This document shows positions 53,239-64,000 of a DNA stretch of 64,000 nt, one piece after another (within the stretch, counting starts at the first letter, position 1; every line of letters begins with the position of its first letter). Location of the stretch: assembly GCA_947561715.1 (NCBI GenBank), contig OX387199.1, positions 13,583,001 through 13,647,000 of the forward strand, in the 5' to 3' direction. Below the pieces are notes generated by a model. The model did not search any database and was not told the origin of the DNA. It saw only the letters and a list, made by a program, of their open reading frames with translations. Made by a program: the position numbers and the translations under genes. The stretch is from Ascidia mentula. Its lineage: Eukaryota > Chordata > Ascidiacea > Phlebobranchia > Ascidiidae.

Positions 53239-56200
53239 TTATACATTCACATTGACATACACTACACTTGAAGAGTGAACTGTTGGTAGGCGGGTAGTCA
53301 ACATCTTGACAAGATCAGATGTTCGAGGTCTTAGGTATGGTCTGAATCGCCAGCACTGGGTCATTACAGAGTACCTGTGTAAAACATTACATCAGTATCG
53401 AAAGCGACAGGGAATAAGTTAAAGCAAAATATTAGGCTTCTCTATTATTAATTTAAGCATATGTCTTCCCCTTAACCTATTAGTCAAGAAAAACGGTTAG
53501 TATTACAATCTGCACCAAACAAGGAACAGTAGCTCACAAGTGATTACTGCATGTTGGAGGTTGAGCCATCCTATGTCCTTCTTTGATAAAGGAAAGCATA
53601 TTTTCGAAGTTTATATCTGGGTATGGCTCTTTTCCAAGAGTTACAATTTCGTACAGCAAATTGCCGAATGACCATCTATATAAAAGAACAACCGTTAGAC
53701 ACACACACCTTTAAATGTAAACTGTGTCATTATTTTTTCTCACCATAAACCATTACATTATTAAATGCGCGTTTTTTCAAACGTAGCACCAAGATTTTGG
53801 TCGACGCTGTGAATAACTGATACACGACGATCGAAGTAAGCAGATTTTACAGCATGGATTGCGAAGAAATTATCTTAAATTTGGCTGGCGGACAATCGGA
53901 AAAAACACAGATGGCCGTTATTTGCCGATGTTTGATTTATTGCATGGAAAACCATAGCAATAACAATAAAAACGTTTGAAATCTTTTGAAAACGCGAACT
54001 AAGAGGGGTGAAAAAGTAGATCAGGAATAATTCATACATACACGTCACTCTTGGTAGTAATTGGAGCTTTTCCTTCCATTAACCGTTCAGGACTCACCCA
54101 ACGAAATGGAATGCACTTTTCCATTTGCGTCTTTATTAAACCATATCTACAAACAGTAACGACAAGATCATTTTTACCAATGAGTTATTTGTTTGTGTTC
54201 CACAAGTGCTTGCTATGTAAGTTACCTGTAAACATCGTTAGCAAGACCAAAGTCGGATATTTTGCAGACGAAATTTTCACCGACGAGCACATTTCTTGCA
54301 GCTATGTCCCCATGTATAATTTTGGCACTGGACAGAAAGTTCAGGCCTTTTGCGACGTCTAATGCCATGCCGCGCAAAATTTGTTCGCTCAATATTCGTA
54401 AAGGGGAATTCTCTTCCTGTTATAAAAGTTCAATTTACACTTGTGGACAACTTGGGCTTGGATGGATGCAACAGCATGGAACCCTAAAATAGTTTTACCT
54501 CCCGCACACCGACCAGAAAATGTAACAGATCCCCGTATTTCATAAACTCTGTGACCAACATAACCGGCCTCAAAGAGGTGCAACATCCCAACACTTGTAC
54601 TATGTTATGGTGGTGACCAATGTTGAGCATAAAACTGATTTCAGTCAAAAAGTTATGCACGTCTTCCTCTTCCTGGTGATTAGCTGGGGAAATATTTTAA
54701 TTGTGATTTATGTATTTGTTCTAAGAACAGTTGATTTTTGCACAGAAATACTGGAAAGAGGCCGTTGACCCAAAATTTTGTTCATTTGTAAAACATAACC
54801 CAAAATTTACCGTTTAAGAGTTTCACGGCAACTGTTACGTTTTCTCCAGCGGTTTCCAGTCGTCCTTTGTAAACTACTCCTTGGTTTCCATTTCCAAGCT
54901 GATCTTCAATCAAAACAGTGTCACGCTTGAGTTCCCATCTTTCACCAAAGGTCGGTTGATGTTCACCCTATACAAGTTAAATCAAAAATAACATCTTTGC
55001 CAATCGAAGCTTGTAGGTTTATTGGACTTGTTATTTACTCCACCTTGAAGTCCGGCAGGGCTTTATCTGACAAAAAAAAAAAAAAAACATGACTGTGGTG
55101 GCGGGAAACAAAAATTGTAGCTAATCTCAAGCGACGTGTCGCGGTCAATGACGCTCGGTATGAAATATTTATTTCCCGCCAGCACAGTTATGGAAACCTT
55201 GTGGCGCAGAAAGCACCTTATATTCTCTCCATGTTAAGGTCAGTAAAATGTTTATTTAATTTTTTGTTGTAGCCGTTAACCAGTATGTGATAACATTCTA
55301 ATTGAATAAGGCGTGGTCCAAAACTTTTAAAAACACTCAAGGTTACAATTATGAAACTATTTTGGTTGCCTAATCTTGATTGCATATTAAACGCCAGCCG
55401 ACCTCCATTCAACCAGTTGGAGAACTGTAAGGTAGAATTAGCAATGTTATATATTCCACGAGACGTATTTAAGGGGGTGGCTTATAATAGCCAAGAAACG
55501 ACCATAATCCCATTTACTTATATTTTCATGTCACACAAAATATTTGTATTGCTAACTTTTTCACCAAAGAACTTTACCTCGATTTGTGGCACTTCAAACA
55601 CAACGGACGTCGCCTCAGCGTGAATCGGCCAACGGTGTAAATGAAAGTAGATGTAGACACGATAACCGACTATGAATGAAACCACCAGCATTATAACTAA
55701 AACTACTGATAAAACCGCTGGGAGAATGACGTTTCTACAACCGGTTCCCTTTCTGAAACTACAACATTAGAACGTCACTGATTTTTCCCTTCATAAAACA
55801 TCACATAAAATAAAGAGAAAGTTAGGTTACTTAGGTCTAATTAGTATTGAGAATATTATTTTTATTTTTTAATCTGGCATCAATGCAAAGTTGAAAGAAT
55901 AACTCTAAGGGTGTAAAGTTTCATTATGCGGTTGTAAATTACAATATATACGAAAGTTTTTAAATAGGTTAGAAAAGTCACCCATCGCCGATGTTGATTG
56001 GTGGACATCTACATTGTGGTCCATAATCTGTTGATTCACAAATCGCTGATTCATGACAGATGTCAGGTTGTGTAATACATAAGTCGATGGGTGTACATCC
56101 GAAATCGCCAAAATCAAGTTCTCCCACTAAATATGGTGCATGTTGTCAGGTGAAATTGTTTGTTGCAAACACAAAACATGATTGGGATATTTGACATCAC

Positions 56201-58499
56201 TGATATGGAATATGCTGCCAAAGGAATATTAGGCAATGAAAACCCACAGGGCCAATACATGACATTTTTTTGATCTGTTAAACTTAAGGAATTGTTTCCA
56301 AAACTTTTTTTTAAAATCTGTGCTCTATTTCTTGTAATTGGACTAAAATACATTACCACAGATCATAAAAATCTTAATTTTCACCTTCGCTGGAATTCAC
56401 GCCATTGCCACGGTAACCTTCCGGACATTTACAATCCGTTACGTTTTCGTTGTCTATCTCAAATGGAATGCACTCAGCTTTCTCATCGCAATAGTTAAAC
56501 GTGGGCTCACAATGAATATCTGGTAATATATGTAATAACCCATTCCTCAGGCTCAAACCGACAAATATACGTTGTGTATTAAAAGTGTATTAACAGATTG
56601 AAAAAAAAACCTACCCGGCGTCTGAAAAAAAAACGTCTTTACACACTCCAAACCCATGCATTTGTAATCTTCATACACGGATTTGATTGTAACAAAAACC
56701 AATGCTGGCTGTAGGGGCCAGTGTACGTCCAACTTTTGCGCGAAAACTTTTTCATTTTCAATCCACATTGAAAGGTTGCGGTCTAATTTTTTCTCAACCA
56801 GCAACTACACACAGTTGGTTAGCAATATTTTTTGCAAAGAACTTAAAAAAACTTTCGTCGATAACACAAATTCGCCGCAATACGTTCAACAATCATAACA
56901 GACCTAGTTCATGTTGTTGCAAATTTGGATTAATATTTCAGGTAAGGAACAACATTAGTTTTAATCGATTTCGACAAAAAGAATAAATAAAAAACTTACA
57001 ATAGCGTTAATGATTTAAGATATGTAAGATATTAACAAAAAATGAGTAAATACTCACCAAACATTTTTCATTGTTATCAAAGCAAATTACGTTTTTTCCA
57101 ATATCGTTTTCCACAAGATTGATGTCAAGATCGCTCCATAAGTAAGTACTAGACAGCTGAAAGCCGACCAAACCCTCGGTAACCAAGGGACTAAGCCAGG
57201 TGTAAATCCCAGTCGTTATACGGCTGTCATAATAATAGTCGAACGCCACGTACCCAAAATTTTGGGGTTTTCTTCCAGGAATTTTGTTTTCTGCAAAAAA
57301 AAAAAAAAAACTAAAGATCAGGTTTCGGAGACTTAACCTAAATTTTGACCCATTGCGTTTACGCCATTTATTACGATTGTAAAATAACCTACTCAGACAT
57401 ATCTTTGCAGCATTCCTGTAAGAAAATGACTGGTTCATTACCAATCCAACACAATCAAATGCCGGAGGAATTTTGACTGTTGTTAGTTCACTGACATTTT
57501 GTCTGCAACAAACAGGGTCTTTGTATTTCTGACAAATTTTGTAACTAAATTACGTACCTTTGATATGCGGCTATTTTGAAAACACTAGGTTTTCGAAAGG
57601 GAACTCTGAAAGTTGCATTTCTTTGGTTCTAAGTTAAAACAAAAGCGCAAATCAACATAATTCTTTGCTTATTTGTTAAGATTGATAAATTTCACTTACA
57701 ATAATCTTATTTCACGTTTTTGTCAAGTAGGCTATGGTTTTATTTTTATTATACCGTACCCGACTTATTGAATAAAACCCTTGCTTTCCAATGTATTCCT
57801 CACACAAATCTTGGCTATCCACGTTTTTTAAATCCTGACAACGTTGTAAAGTCGAATGTTCTGTGCAAACCGAACCGTTTCCAATGTCCGTGGTGTTTGA
57901 TTTGCGAATCCAATATTGCTCATTTGGTCTGGAATTGTTAATTCTCAGTTTAATAAACCTCATCTTACAATACATTGTAATTATTTGTCACGCAATGTAC
58001 TAACAGTACGGAACTAACCCTATATCAACATGTCTTAAAAGGATTCATAACATAAAATAGATCTTACGCAGTGCATTTGTGAGAGAGAAAAGTGCCGTTA
58101 CTCGAACTGTTGCTATCGCCCATTCCAACAATAAGGCCATCAATATCTGCGAATAAACATATTTAATTTCTCAAGTAATAACTTTAACCAGTGTTGGCTT
58201 TACTGTAAAAATATACCCACCTTGAATGGACGAGACAATCCAGGTTATAACAAGATTAAGATTTACTTTTTCTGATACTGTAATTGAAGCAAAATAAGCT
58301 GCTTCAACATTGCTGACAACGGATTGCAACCCTGCTGCGAAAAACATTTACAAAAAACACTGTTATGTGAATACAGAAAAAAATAGTACCAAAATTTACA
58401 GCACAAATTCTTACCATCAACGAAGCGGTCGGAGCCATTGAATATGGTATTACTGATTAGAAGTAATATTGCAACTCGGTTAAAACTGATAGTCGCCAT
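53239..58499 (-). CDS. receptor tyrosine kinase with two EGF-like domains (copy 1)
   Basis: Complete 18-exon model, about 817 residues. Exons: 58499-58415, 58334-58221, 58146-58068, 57928-57760, 57628-57558, 57502-57393, 57290-57058, 56804-56615, 56519-56385, 56126-55982, 55752-55565, 55066-55044, 54967-54811, 54683-54499, 54416-54226, 54146-54042, 53675-53538, 53374-53239. A signal peptide ([20 protein letters not shown]) leads an unassigned ectodomain, then a region that may be FN3-like. Two EGF-like modules (HCEP...[11 protein letters not shown] and CTPIDLC...[11 protein letters not shown]) precede a transmembrane segment near residues 450-473. The kinase has glycine loop GNGNQG, VAVK lysine, [13 protein letters not shown] and WVSPE; the catalytic-loop HRD is HGD. 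It is tandemly related to the next gene. The ligand and exact RTK class are unknown. Confidence 0.88.
55165..55475. repeat. dispersed repeat, copy 2 in kinase intron
   Basis: Located between the microexon at 55044-55066 and the transmembrane exon. It shares TTATTTCCCGCCAG, CTTGTGGCG, AAGCACCTTA, GGCGTGGTCCAAAACTTTTA, AACCAGTTGGAGAACTGTAA and ATATTCCA with copy 1 at 52070-52850, in the same order, but without the inserted element. Confidence 0.6.
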
Positions 58500-59613
58500 A
58501 CTTGCACTCCTAGCTGTACTTTGTGCTACAAGTCTGCCTATTAGAGATTATGTCATTATTGTACTGCTGTATTTATAAAGGATTAAGTACTTATACGTGC
58601 GTCTTGTATCTAATAAAAGCAGTAAATATGTAAATTATTTGACCCTGCCCAAACATTACATATCGGTCTCAATGTCAGGGAACCACTTTCACACTTGTCC
58701 GACAAAAACGTTTTAGTAATTGCCACCCACCTATAATGTCGCGACAGTAATTCTCACTTCGTGTAGCTGTTTGGTTGTGACCTGGGAACCAATTTGTAGC
58801 GTTTTCAATTTATAATTTGCATAGAAGGTGTATTTTAACACTTCACAGTAATCCAGTTTTTTTTATCTATGTTGACGTTTTATGGCAACCCCAGAAAAGT
58901 TTTCGCACAAATTTTTGATATTGATTCATTTACAAAGGCAGTGGTGGGAATGAAATATTTTAGCATCCGGTTCTGTAACTAGCAGCATGTCATAGTAATC
59001 GCGGGAATACATTGTACAAAGCAATACATAGGTTTACAGATAGGGTTGTTAACAAGCGGTTTGCGTGGGTCGTTAAATTCCAAGAATAACCGACTGAATC
59101 CCACCACTGGGTGAAGGTCTGGTTTAGCGCTGCATCGCAGAAACAACTCAGAAATAAACAACATTTCTGTTTTTCAAAAGCACAAATTTTCTATTGCGTG
59201 TTGCAATTACCGGATGCGAATTGTTTTTGAACATTCCTAACATCAAGTTTCCATGTCTATGTTTTGCAAACTGCAAATAGTTATTTTTCTGGCAAGTGTT
59301 TAAGGAGGGCTAAACATAACGCCTGTGGACACAGTAGTAGGCCTAGTTATTTTTTAAGATTTTGCATTGTGTAGGCTGATGCTGTAGATACCTATTGCAC
59401 CTTTGTAACAATTAGGTGAAAGCAAACGCCTGCATCGTTGATTTTTCCAAAATTTTATCTCACCAAGTTTAAAGCACAAAGTTTCAACTCATTGTCGGCG
59501 TGTTGTGTGTCATAGAACAAAAAAATAGCCTTTCTTCTCCATTCACAAACTTGATATACTCTTGCTACAGTTGCACCCACTCAATGCACAGAGTTGTTTT
59601 ATTGAATGTGTAT
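58500..59613. other. spacer between the two tandem kinase genes
   Basis: About 1.1 kb separates the start codon of copy 1 from the stop codon of copy 2. It contains a hAT-like MITE at 58939-59109 and the copy 2 poly(A) signal (AATAAA on minus, 59598-59603, only about 11 bp past the stop). No other exon is visible. The promoter of copy 1 must be here. Confidence 0.5.
58939..59109. mobile_element. hAT-like MITE, CAGTGGTGGGA family
   Basis: This 171-bp unit begins CAGTGGTGGGAATGAAATAT and ends TCCCACCACTG, giving an 11-bp perfect inverted repeat. Internal words (CATCCG, AAATTCCAAGAA) are shared with the element at 13424-13537. The flanking 8-mers TACAAAGG and GGTGAAGG match at only 4 of 8, so the target duplication is decayed or lost. 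Confidence 0.7.
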
Positions 59614-62600
59614 CTATATATTAGGCACAGGATTTCTCGGCACTGACCAAGTCTCTATTAAATTGACATAATTATGCAGTATCGATTCTTTGTTTCGAAA
59701 TAATTCTTGTTCCAATTCTTTGACAATTTCCGAGAAGGTGGGTCTCGAACATCGCTTCCAACTCCAACACCTCATCATCAGAGAATACCTAAACAAAAAA
59801 TCAGGTAACTTTTTACGTTGTTTAATGCTTTTTTTGAGCAAAATATTTATTTTTTGCATTTTTCAGTGAAAAGTGTGCTGTTTTTGTATGTGGTGTCCAG
59901 TAAATGTTGTGTTGACAATGATCAATTTTTCATGAAACACTTCAAAGATCCCATTTGGTGACGTTGTAGTAGGCCTATTAAAAACGTACACTTACATGTG
60001 ACAGCTGCAAGTTGGTGGCTGTGACATTCGATGACCAGCTTCAAGATGTTCAAGAAGTACGTCGAAGTCGAGGTTTGGATAAGGTGGACATCCGAACGTT
60101 ACAATCTCATACATTAGGTTGCCATACGACCAGCTAAACAAAAAAAAACGGGTATAATTAATTTCAAAATCGTAAGAGATATGAAAAACTAAGTGCAAAT
60201 ACAGCAATTGTTTTCAAAAAAATGACAGTATAGGAATGTCAACGAAACAAATTAGCTTTTTCTTATGTAGCTGGAGGCTGGAAAACATGAAACATGTTTT
60301 ACAACTCCAACACAATTAAAACTGTAATATTACTACACTGGATGACAACCATTTATTATCTGTCGAAAACTTACACGTCACTTTTAGTTGATATCGAAAC
60401 TTTTCCGCCCATTAAACGTTCCGGACTCGCCCATCTAAACGGAATACACTTCTCCGTCTGCGATCGAATAACGCCATATCTAAAATAAATTTTCCTTTAT
60501 TGTAGCTGCACAAATAAAGATTATAGTGTTTGTTATTTCTTCCGCATAGTTATTTAGTTAAACAGTGGTGTTGTTTTAACAGCCGTTCCAGATCCCTAAA
60601 GAACGTGATATTGTTCTGAAGAACCTTTTGAAACTTGAAGGCTGCACTTTCCATGTAATTGGGAAGTGTTAAAAACTTCCAATGTCAGAAAGCATCCAAA
60701 TTGTATCAAAGTTGAAGTGACCGTGGCATCTTTTTTTGACATGTAATAATTCCATGTACATTTAAAGCGTGTCTCGAATTACTAAATGCCTCATTTTCCC
60801 ATACGGTGCTGTTTAAAACAGCTTCCTATTAAAGTGAACGACGTTGCTAAATAATGTGGCACAAATATTTTTTACAAACCTGTAAACATCATTTGCGAGA
60901 CCGAAATCGGATATTTTGCAAACTTGATGATCTCCAACCAGTATATTGCGAGCTGCAACATCTCCGTGAATTATCTTAATTTTGGAAAGATAACTGAGAC
61001 CCTTTGCAACATCGAGCGACATTTTGTAGAAAACCTCGTACTTGAAATTGTCAGGAAACAAATCGTAGTCCTGAACAAACCAAATGAAAACAAAGTTCAT
61101 AACAGGGGGTAGGCTTGATTTGGATAAAAATGCAAAAATTACCAATCAAGATTTAAAATAAAACTATTCGCAACAGGAAGGTCTTGTTCGTCACATGTTC
61201 TATATACAACTCTACCTCAATCACACAATTATTTACCTGCACACGTTCTGAAAGGTAGGTCAACAAATCACCGTGCTTTAAATATTCCGTGATCAACATC
61301 AGAGGTCTTGTGGTTGTGCAGCACCCAATAACCTTCACTATATTATCGTGGTGTCCTACGTTGATCATAAACGAAATCTCAGAAAGAAATGCACGACGTC
61401 CTTCATCGTTTCGAAACATTTCTGTTTTTATAAAGAACTCTTTTGATGTAACTTTAAAACACTGCAAGAAATATATAATTAAACTTTGTTATCACGGTTA
61501 TGTATTTGTAAAAATACATTTCCTAGTAATTTGCCAATGGCTTATTTTTTTCCGCTCCATACCCTATTTGTATAACGTCTCGCTTTCCATATGACTGCAA
61601 AAGTTAGTTTAAGTACAACTAAACACAAACATATTTCGTTCATGCGCTTCGTACCATTCAACATTTTCACAGCAACTTTTGTCTCGGTATTTTCTGATAT
61701 GTATCCTTCGTACACAGTTCCATGGTTCCCATGTCCAAGTTGTCTAACAAGAGAAATTGTTCCCTTGGCAATTTCCCAACGATCGCCGAAAGTAGGAATA
61801 CAGTGATCCTGTAAGGTTTGTTTCAACTTAATTACTACAGAACTACAAAGTAAAGATTTGTAGGTATGTAATATTTGTTTGATGTTAAGTTGTAAGATTT
61901 CTAATTAACAGCCACACACGACCCCCAATGGGTTCTCCAAAATGTTGTTCAATGTCAGGAAACCTTATTGTTCGGTGCCTGGGTTGTTGTGGAGCGAAGT
62001 GCTTTTTTGCGCGCGGCTGTGGCGGTTTTATGCTTGTACAGTTTGTGGCCAATCAACGCGGCAAACAGGATGAAAAGAAGAGAACCAACAGAGACAGAAA
62101 ACGGAACAATAAAAAACGTACATTCATTCCCATCTTTCAATCTGCACAAAAGTTTATGATTAGTGGAAGTTTGGATTTTTACAAACGAAATATGCCCTGC
62201 AGAAAGTGACAAATAAATTTCCTTTTTGTTTGTTTACATTGCGATTATTTTCATTACCCGTCGCCGGTGAAAAGGAAACGACAAGTACAGTTGGCTCCGA
62301 CATGTGGGGCTTTACGGTCCGTGCAGTAAGCACTTTCATCACATGGATTCCTTTCCATGCTACATGAATTTATGTCCGTGCAGCCAATGGGTATCTCGGT
62401 ACCTATGTGTAAATGTTTGTTGTACAACATTTGATCTGATCATAACCGGATTATCTTTTTCTAATGCATTCAAACGCAGACTAAAAACAAGTCAATGACT
62501 CTTGAATAAGAAACTGATAATGCCGTTGTTGCCGAACTCGATTTTACAATGATTTTATTGTAAAGAAACTAGTTGACATCAAACTAAAGTATTTTGTTTT

Positions 62601-63474
62601 AAACTACTAAACTCGGCATTTTTTAATTTTGTTACATGATTCGTCACTATCGATGGACTTTGATCTGTAACGATTTATTAAGTTAATATTCTAGTTTTGT
62701 TGTTATCTTACCCATGGTCTTGTTTGTGTTTATGCCGCTACCTTCATATCCACTTTGACACACGCAGCCCGTGTTAATCTCAGATGTTAATTTTTCGCAG
62801 TTGGCATTTTTGCTGCAGTATTTAAATTGTGGTTCGCAGTGAACATCTGCATCAGAATAACGTGACTATGTAACTCCAGAATATAGTTTTTACGTTTCGC
62901 ATGGTTTACCTGGTTTCCACTCGATAACCGTTACAATACATTCCCCTTCAGCGCATTGGTAATTGTTGTAAACCGCCCGAATGACTAATAAATATTTTTC
63001 TTCTCTTATTAGAATTCCAGACGTTGAAATATTGTGCTTGTATGCGACATGTTTTCCCAAGATGTATGGGTGACTTTTGTCAAACATGACGTCAAAAATA
63101 GGCTTAAAAACAAATATTTATTGACAAATTTGGAAAATTATACATTTACGTATGTCATAATTTGAGTATAGTGGTAAAGCAAATTAACATTTAATCAGCA
63201 GTTTAACAGATTAATAAAGTCGTAATTTTACATATGATCATTAAACTTACAATTTCACTAGTCAGATCGTCCGGTTCCTCGTATAGAGCATATGAAACTG
63301 CCTTTGATTTGGCCATCGAAGAAAATAGAGTTTCCACAACTATAAACTCGACAAGTCCATGCGTATGGATCGGGCTTATCCATGAAAGTTCAACCAGTGA
63401 AGTTCTTCCTTGCAGGTCGAACTCGGTGGTTTTCAATGTGACATTGTGCACGAGTCTGTCCGTGATACCCAAGT
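59614..63474 (-). CDS. receptor tyrosine kinase with two EGF-like domains (copy 2), 5' end missing
   Basis: Eleven exons are visible: 63474-63251, 63102-62910, 62846-62712, 62402-62258, 62141-61964, 61808-61655, 61421-61237, 61070-60880, 60479-60375, 60133-59996, 59788-59614. They encode about 607 residues. Six equivalent exons have exactly the same lengths as in copy 1 (135, 145, 185, 191, 105 and 138 bp), so the pair arose by tandem duplication. Order: an unassigned N-terminal part, a possible FN3-like region ([13 protein letters not shown]), two EGF-like modules, a transmembrane segment ([20 protein letters not shown]) and a kinase domain. The kinase shows [28 protein letters not shown] and the C-lobe CW...RP motif. 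Signal-peptide exons equivalent to those of copy 1 are not in the window. As in copy 1, HRD is HGD. Confidence 0.85.
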
Positions 63475-63477
63475 CTA

Positions 63478-63795
63478 ATGGAGAATGCAACACGAAGTTT
63501 TTTAGTGTTTGCCTCGAATTTTACATATCAGCAGCAACTTTCCATGAATGTTTCTGAGATTTTTCCATATTTGCAGGTACATAAGCCATTAAAATATTAG
63601 TTGTGCCTATTTCTGAGAAGCGTGTTTAAGTTAATATTAATTTGCGTATAGGTTTTTTCTCAATTCGGTTTGGTTTCGCTAGAACTGCTGCAGAATATCA
63701 TGCAAAATCCTGCATTGAATGTTTCTCAACGAGTTGTGACCTATTGGAGATCGATAAGTGCAAAACGAAACTCCGATAAAGAAGTTTTGCTACAT
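63478..63795 (+). CDS. first two exons of an unknown + strand gene, truncated by window end
   Basis: Exon 63478-63576 opens with ATG (MENATRSFLVFASNFTYQQQ) and ends CAG|GTACAT. Exon 63652-63795 has acceptor GTATAG and donor GTAAGT. Both are phase 0 and multiples of three, giving 81 residues. The second exon (FGLVSLELLQNIMQNPALNV, RVVTYWRSISAKRN) looks like an alpha-helical repeat or scaffold protein, but I do not recognise the family. It begins 4 bp from the outermost visible exon of the minus-strand kinase. The in-frame stop upstream supports this ATG as the start. No third exon is visible before the window ends. Confidence 0.45.
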
Positions 63796-64000
63796 GTAAG
63801 TAAATTCGTCTTTTGAAATAAAAAACATTGATATTTTTTGGAAGTAAGCTTACAACGGCCCAACAACGTAAAATGACGCACCAGTGTGTCGCAACGCTCG
63901 ACTTGGGAACTTCAGTTATGACCTAGGTGGATAATAACCCTGTATGTAAGAGTATTGACATTTCCTATTAGTCATCTGAAAATAGGAAACAGTTGATTGT
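63796..64000. other. window edge, no further exon seen
   Basis: AT-rich sequence after the GTAAGT donor at 63796. It would be intron of the + strand gene, and also of the minus-strand kinase if that gene continues to the right. No coding signal was recognised. Confidence 0.4.

Noticed and set aside
63234-63557. Plus-strand 107-codon ORF across the kinase exon at 63251-63474
   Set aside because: It is antisense to a well-supported kinase exon. The plus-strand exon I accept (63478-63576) is in another frame with a proper donor.

Overview
This is nuclear DNA from an animal. Genes are split into many exons with GT-AG introns and AATAAA-type poly(A) signals, and the recognisable products are metazoan: SMAD4, APPL, SLMAP and receptor tyrosine kinases. 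The AT-rich sequence, mostly short introns and divergent gene set fit an invertebrate chordate. An ascidian tunicate is my best guess, but I could not test it. Exon models were built by hand from splice sites, reading frame and intron phase. In each complete model the exon lengths sum to an uninterrupted frame.

Left part (1-21.5 kb): a 25-exon gene on + (1470-11619) encodes a roughly 1790-residue coiled-coil protein of unidentified family. It converges on a small RING-H2 finger gene on - (11892-12720). Next come a complete 12-exon SMAD4 gene on - (14657-18670) and a four-exon gene on - (20527-21452) for a 189-residue secreted, probably helical protein. The latter is the most intriguing candidate here because its C-terminal half resembles class II (IL-10/IL-20-like) helical cytokines.

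Middle (21.5-38 kb): a sparse stretch contains a + gene for a secreted protein with two WSC-like Trp/Cys repeats (25262-26281). A complete 18-exon APPL gene on + (30369-36251; BAR-PH-PTB) follows, with a hAT-type MITE carrying a perfect 8-bp target duplication in one intron.

Right part (38-64 kb): a 27-exon SLMAP gene on - (38145-50415) has an N-terminal FHA domain, a long coiled coil built partly from phase-1 mini-exons, and a C-terminal tail anchor. At least two internal alternative first exons are visible. Two tandem, paralogous EGF-containing receptor tyrosine kinase genes on - follow: 53239-58499 complete, and 59614-63474 lacking its 5' end. Both have HGD in place of the catalytic HRD. 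The start of a + strand gene (63478 onward) lies 4 bp from the outermost visible exon of the second kinase.

Several non-autonomous DNA transposons sit in introns and intergenic DNA. They include a nested arrangement near 52-53 kb whose host repeat has a second copy in a kinase intron. SMAD4, APPL, SLMAP and the kinases all act in signalling or membrane traffic, but nothing suggests that they form one functional cluster.
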